Assembly: GCA_904063045.1 (NCBI GenBank)
Contig: CAJFCJ010000006.1
Coordinates: 1,850,946-1,914,945 of the forward strand
Reading direction: 5' to 3'
Origin: Dimorphilus gyrociliatus
Taxonomy: Eukaryota > Annelida > Polychaeta > Dinophilidae
Length of the DNA stretch: 64,000 nt
Below the pieces are notes generated by a model, which saw nothing but the letters and a program-made list of their open reading frames with translations, ran no database searches and had not been told where the DNA came from. Below are positions 61,901 to 64,000 of this stretch, piece by piece. Made by a program: the position numbers and the translations under genes. The number at the start of each line of letters is the position of its first letter. Position 1 is the stretch's first letter.

Positions 61901-64000
61901 ACGACTGATGATAATTTTATCTTTTCATTGTATATTTAAGTAACTTTGTCCCTTTTTATTCTTCTCTTTTTTTTTCTTTTGCTCTTATTCATAAATTATT
62001 TTATTCATAAATCTGTTAAAAGATTGATTATATTCTAAAAACAAACTCTAAACCTACCAGTATATCATAGTGTAAGAATATATAGATTGTTACTACGACT
62101 ACATGTGTATGAGGTTGGGCAATCCGTACTGACAGGTAGATGAGTGAATCTCTTTTGTAATGTTTACATAAACCCCAGAATGTCTATATTCATTCTATCA
62201 TTACTGTACCTTACGGATTCCCATAGTTATGTAAATAACTCATTAATTAATAGAAAATAGAAATGCTCTTTATGGTCCTATATTTTAGATTTTTCTTATT
62301 ACAATTATTCATTCAACGAACAGATGAGATGAGAGCGGCGGGAAATTATTGTTCCTGTGAAAAACCATGTACTTCGCCAGAACACGTTCCAACAACTTCT
62401 TTTTCCGTTCTTCTAAACAAGGCTGTCGATTTAGAAACGAATAATGAACCTAGAAGTATTAACCTTCACAAAAAACTATCAAAAGCAAGAGAGATATCAT
62501 ATAGGTCTTTCAATAAATTAAATATCTTTATTAGACCTTTCTACCTAACCCTTGTTCCCTTCTCGTAACATAGCAAGATGTATATACCCTTTTCCATGTC
62601 TGTTTACATTTGTACTTAAACAGTATTACGGACAATTGTAGCTAACTATCTATCATTTGAGAACAGATTATTCGACGATAAATACGAAAGAACCCTAAAA
62701 AAGTTCCATCGCCTGAAAAATTCGATTTCATCGACATTTAGATTCTTAACTGTGACCTATACAACCCTAGAACAAGTAAATTCTGACCTATCAACTACAC
62801 TTGAGGCTATTAAAAAAGATGGCATGTGGTTGAGAGATTTAATCATTGCTGGCGAGAATGTTTTAGAGGAGGGCGCCTTAAAGATTATCGACGATTTAGA
62901 AGATATTATCTCTTCCGCCTTAAATGAGCCATTTATAGAATTTAGAAAATTAATGAAAGAAACATTAGATCATTATAGTATTATTTACAATCGGTTCTGG
63001 GATCTTACTTGTTTCATAAACGGTACTTGTAAATCAATTGATTGGAGAGGAAATGTTACTTGTCCCACATTAGATTTTGGAAATGTCAGCTGCAATTGTC
63101 AAAATGATTACTATTGCTCCAGGAGAGAGAATGCCGCTTGGGTTAGAATTTCGTCCTTAATAGACTCGTCTAATAAATTATTTTATGAAAGAATCTTGGA
63201 ATTTAATGACAAATTCCAAAAATTACCGAATATTGATCGTCTATCCTGCATACAAATTAACTTGAACCTGTTAAAAGATACACTGGGTAGCGGTAGCGTA
63301 AACAATTGCAATAAGAATATAATGAAGAATTTAAAAGCCTATGTTAAAACTAAATTTAATTTAATTAGACCAAGGTTTAATAGTATCGAACATACTTTAA
63401 GGCATATGTTGATTCGATATGTTAAAGATATGAGAGTTTTGGATGACATCGTTCAAGATAAAAGACAATATTTTTCATTGGAAAAGTCAATTTCTAATAA
63501 TTTAAAATCAATTTTTGATCATTTAAACGATATTAGACAAGAAATATTAAGTAAAAGTTCTTTTATAAAAGCGGTCAGATATCATCTCTGGTTTACTCAA
63601 CTCAATGTCAATTTGAATCCACTTTATAAATCAATCAAAGAGCTTTTTGACAACACCCTAATAAGAATAGACAGCTGTAAGGTTGAAAAATTCAACCTAT
63701 TGAATCTAATTAGGAACGTTGAGAGGAATTACGTGAACGGAAGTACAAAATTAAAAGAGGTAAAGAATTTATTGCATTTTCAAAGACATCTTCAGCTGTT
63801 GACAATTTTTCAACAAATATTCGATTCTTTAATAATTAATACAAATCAAAGGATAAAAAACTTGGAAACCATGATTAATGAATTCTATTTTACATTTATG
63901 ACCGTTATTCCTATTGAAGATTTAAAGATTGCATCTGAATATTTTAAGCAAAAAAACCTTTTGCTACCGAAATATATTATAAAAGAATCCCCTCAGATGG
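58985..64000 (+). CDS. DEG/ENaC-family ion channel with LDLa domain and giant extracellular insertion, 3' end outside window
   Basis: Amiloride-sensitive/degenerin-type cation channel subunit. Exons: 58985-59011 (start tentative), 59161-59240, 59545-59712, 59765-59835, 60340-60459, 60539-60832, 60950-61353, 61405-61558, 61828-61884, 62324-62455 and 62624 to the edge; 961 codons so far, phases consistent. The cytoplasmic N-terminus ends DSKGIKDGATKYESWKRILW, with KG where the family has HG. TM1 is ILWALLVASAFGVFVYY, then FPAVTICNQNQ. Exon 5 is a complete LDL-receptor class A domain (six Cys, CDAFPDC, ATDETNC). Exons 7-8 hold the family core: MGVCFTFNS, GPGYGLTLALNI, GVKLLVHDVDD, VSPGLYSF, PPWGNCGD. 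Exon 10 has the C-x-C-x-x-P-C motif (YCSCEKPC). Exon 11 is one open frame of at least 459 residues, mostly helical, with a Cys cluster (CNCQNDYYC) and no membrane helix; TM2 must lie beyond the window. The exon 10 donor (GTATTA) is the weakest inference. Confidence 0.85.
60886..60903. repeat. (AT)n microsatellite in channel intron 6
   Basis: AT run of about 18 bp just after the sixth exon of the DEG/ENaC-like gene. Confidence 0.75.

Noticed and set aside
1-64000. Search for tRNA, snRNA and spliced-leader genes, CRISPR arrays and transposons
   Set aside because: No convincing tRNA B-box with matching acceptor stem, no U1/U2/U4/U5/U6 core, no transposase or reverse-transcriptase motifs and no regularly spaced direct repeats were seen by eye. 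A covariance-model scan would be needed to exclude small RNAs.

Overview
The window is animal nuclear DNA: very AT-rich, with intron-split genes (GT-AG introns mostly 50-200 bp, a few of 0.4-1.8 kb) on both strands. It contains families confined to, or typical of, Metazoa: a fibrocystin-L (PKHD1L1)-like giant surface protein, claudin/TARP four-pass proteins, calmodulin, 7TM receptors, Golgi glycan enzymes and a DEG/ENaC channel. Short introns with moderate intergenic gaps suggest a small-bodied invertebrate bilaterian with a compact genome (annelid- or rotifer-like). The sequence alone does not fix the species. Nothing prokaryotic or viral was seen. All exon models below come from reading frame, splice-site phase and family motifs by eye; in every multi-exon model the phases close exactly.

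Layout. 1-9714 (-): 5' two thirds of a PKHD1L1-like gene (signal peptide, IPT/TIG repeats, PA14, more IPT/TIG, G8, beta-helix), running off the left edge. 11266-11964 and 13582-14440 (+): tandem pair of claudin-like four-pass proteins with identical intron positions. 14718-15986 (-): GPR157-like 7TM receptor. 17492-18163 (+): divergent calmodulin. 20443-34594 (+): three head-to-tail paralogous genes coding for 7-, 6- and 2-module surface proteins, each module being one Ig-like domain plus one unfamiliar cysteine-rich domain; all have signal peptides and hydrophobic C-termini that look like GPI signals. 35323-36387 (+): class B/adhesion-type 7TM protein without an ectodomain. 36943-37622 (-) and 37901-39376 (+): a head-to-head pair, a POLR1D-isoform-2-like small basic protein and an LRRC72-like leucine-rich-repeat protein. 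40933-42042 (-): FkbM-family methyltransferase-like type II membrane protein. 43287-45626 (-): MGAT4-like N-acetylglucosaminyltransferase. 45627-50396: gene-poor, with microsatellites and a G-rich tract. 50397-50792 (-): small two-TM protein. 54793-58148 (+): TARP/CACNG-like protein. 58985-64000 (+): DEG/ENaC-type channel with an LDL-receptor class A domain and a very long helical extracellular insertion, running off the right edge.

Most noteworthy: (i) the Ig/Cys-module gene cluster, built from symmetrical phase-1 exons, which looks like a lineage-specific family of GPI-anchored surface or recognition proteins; (ii) the DEG/ENaC channel with an LDLa domain and at least about 459 residues inserted between its C-x-C-x-x-P-C motif and the expected second membrane helix. 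Secondary points are the divergent calmodulin, the stand-alone POLR1D-isoform-2-type gene and a possible furin site in the PKHD1L1-like protein.
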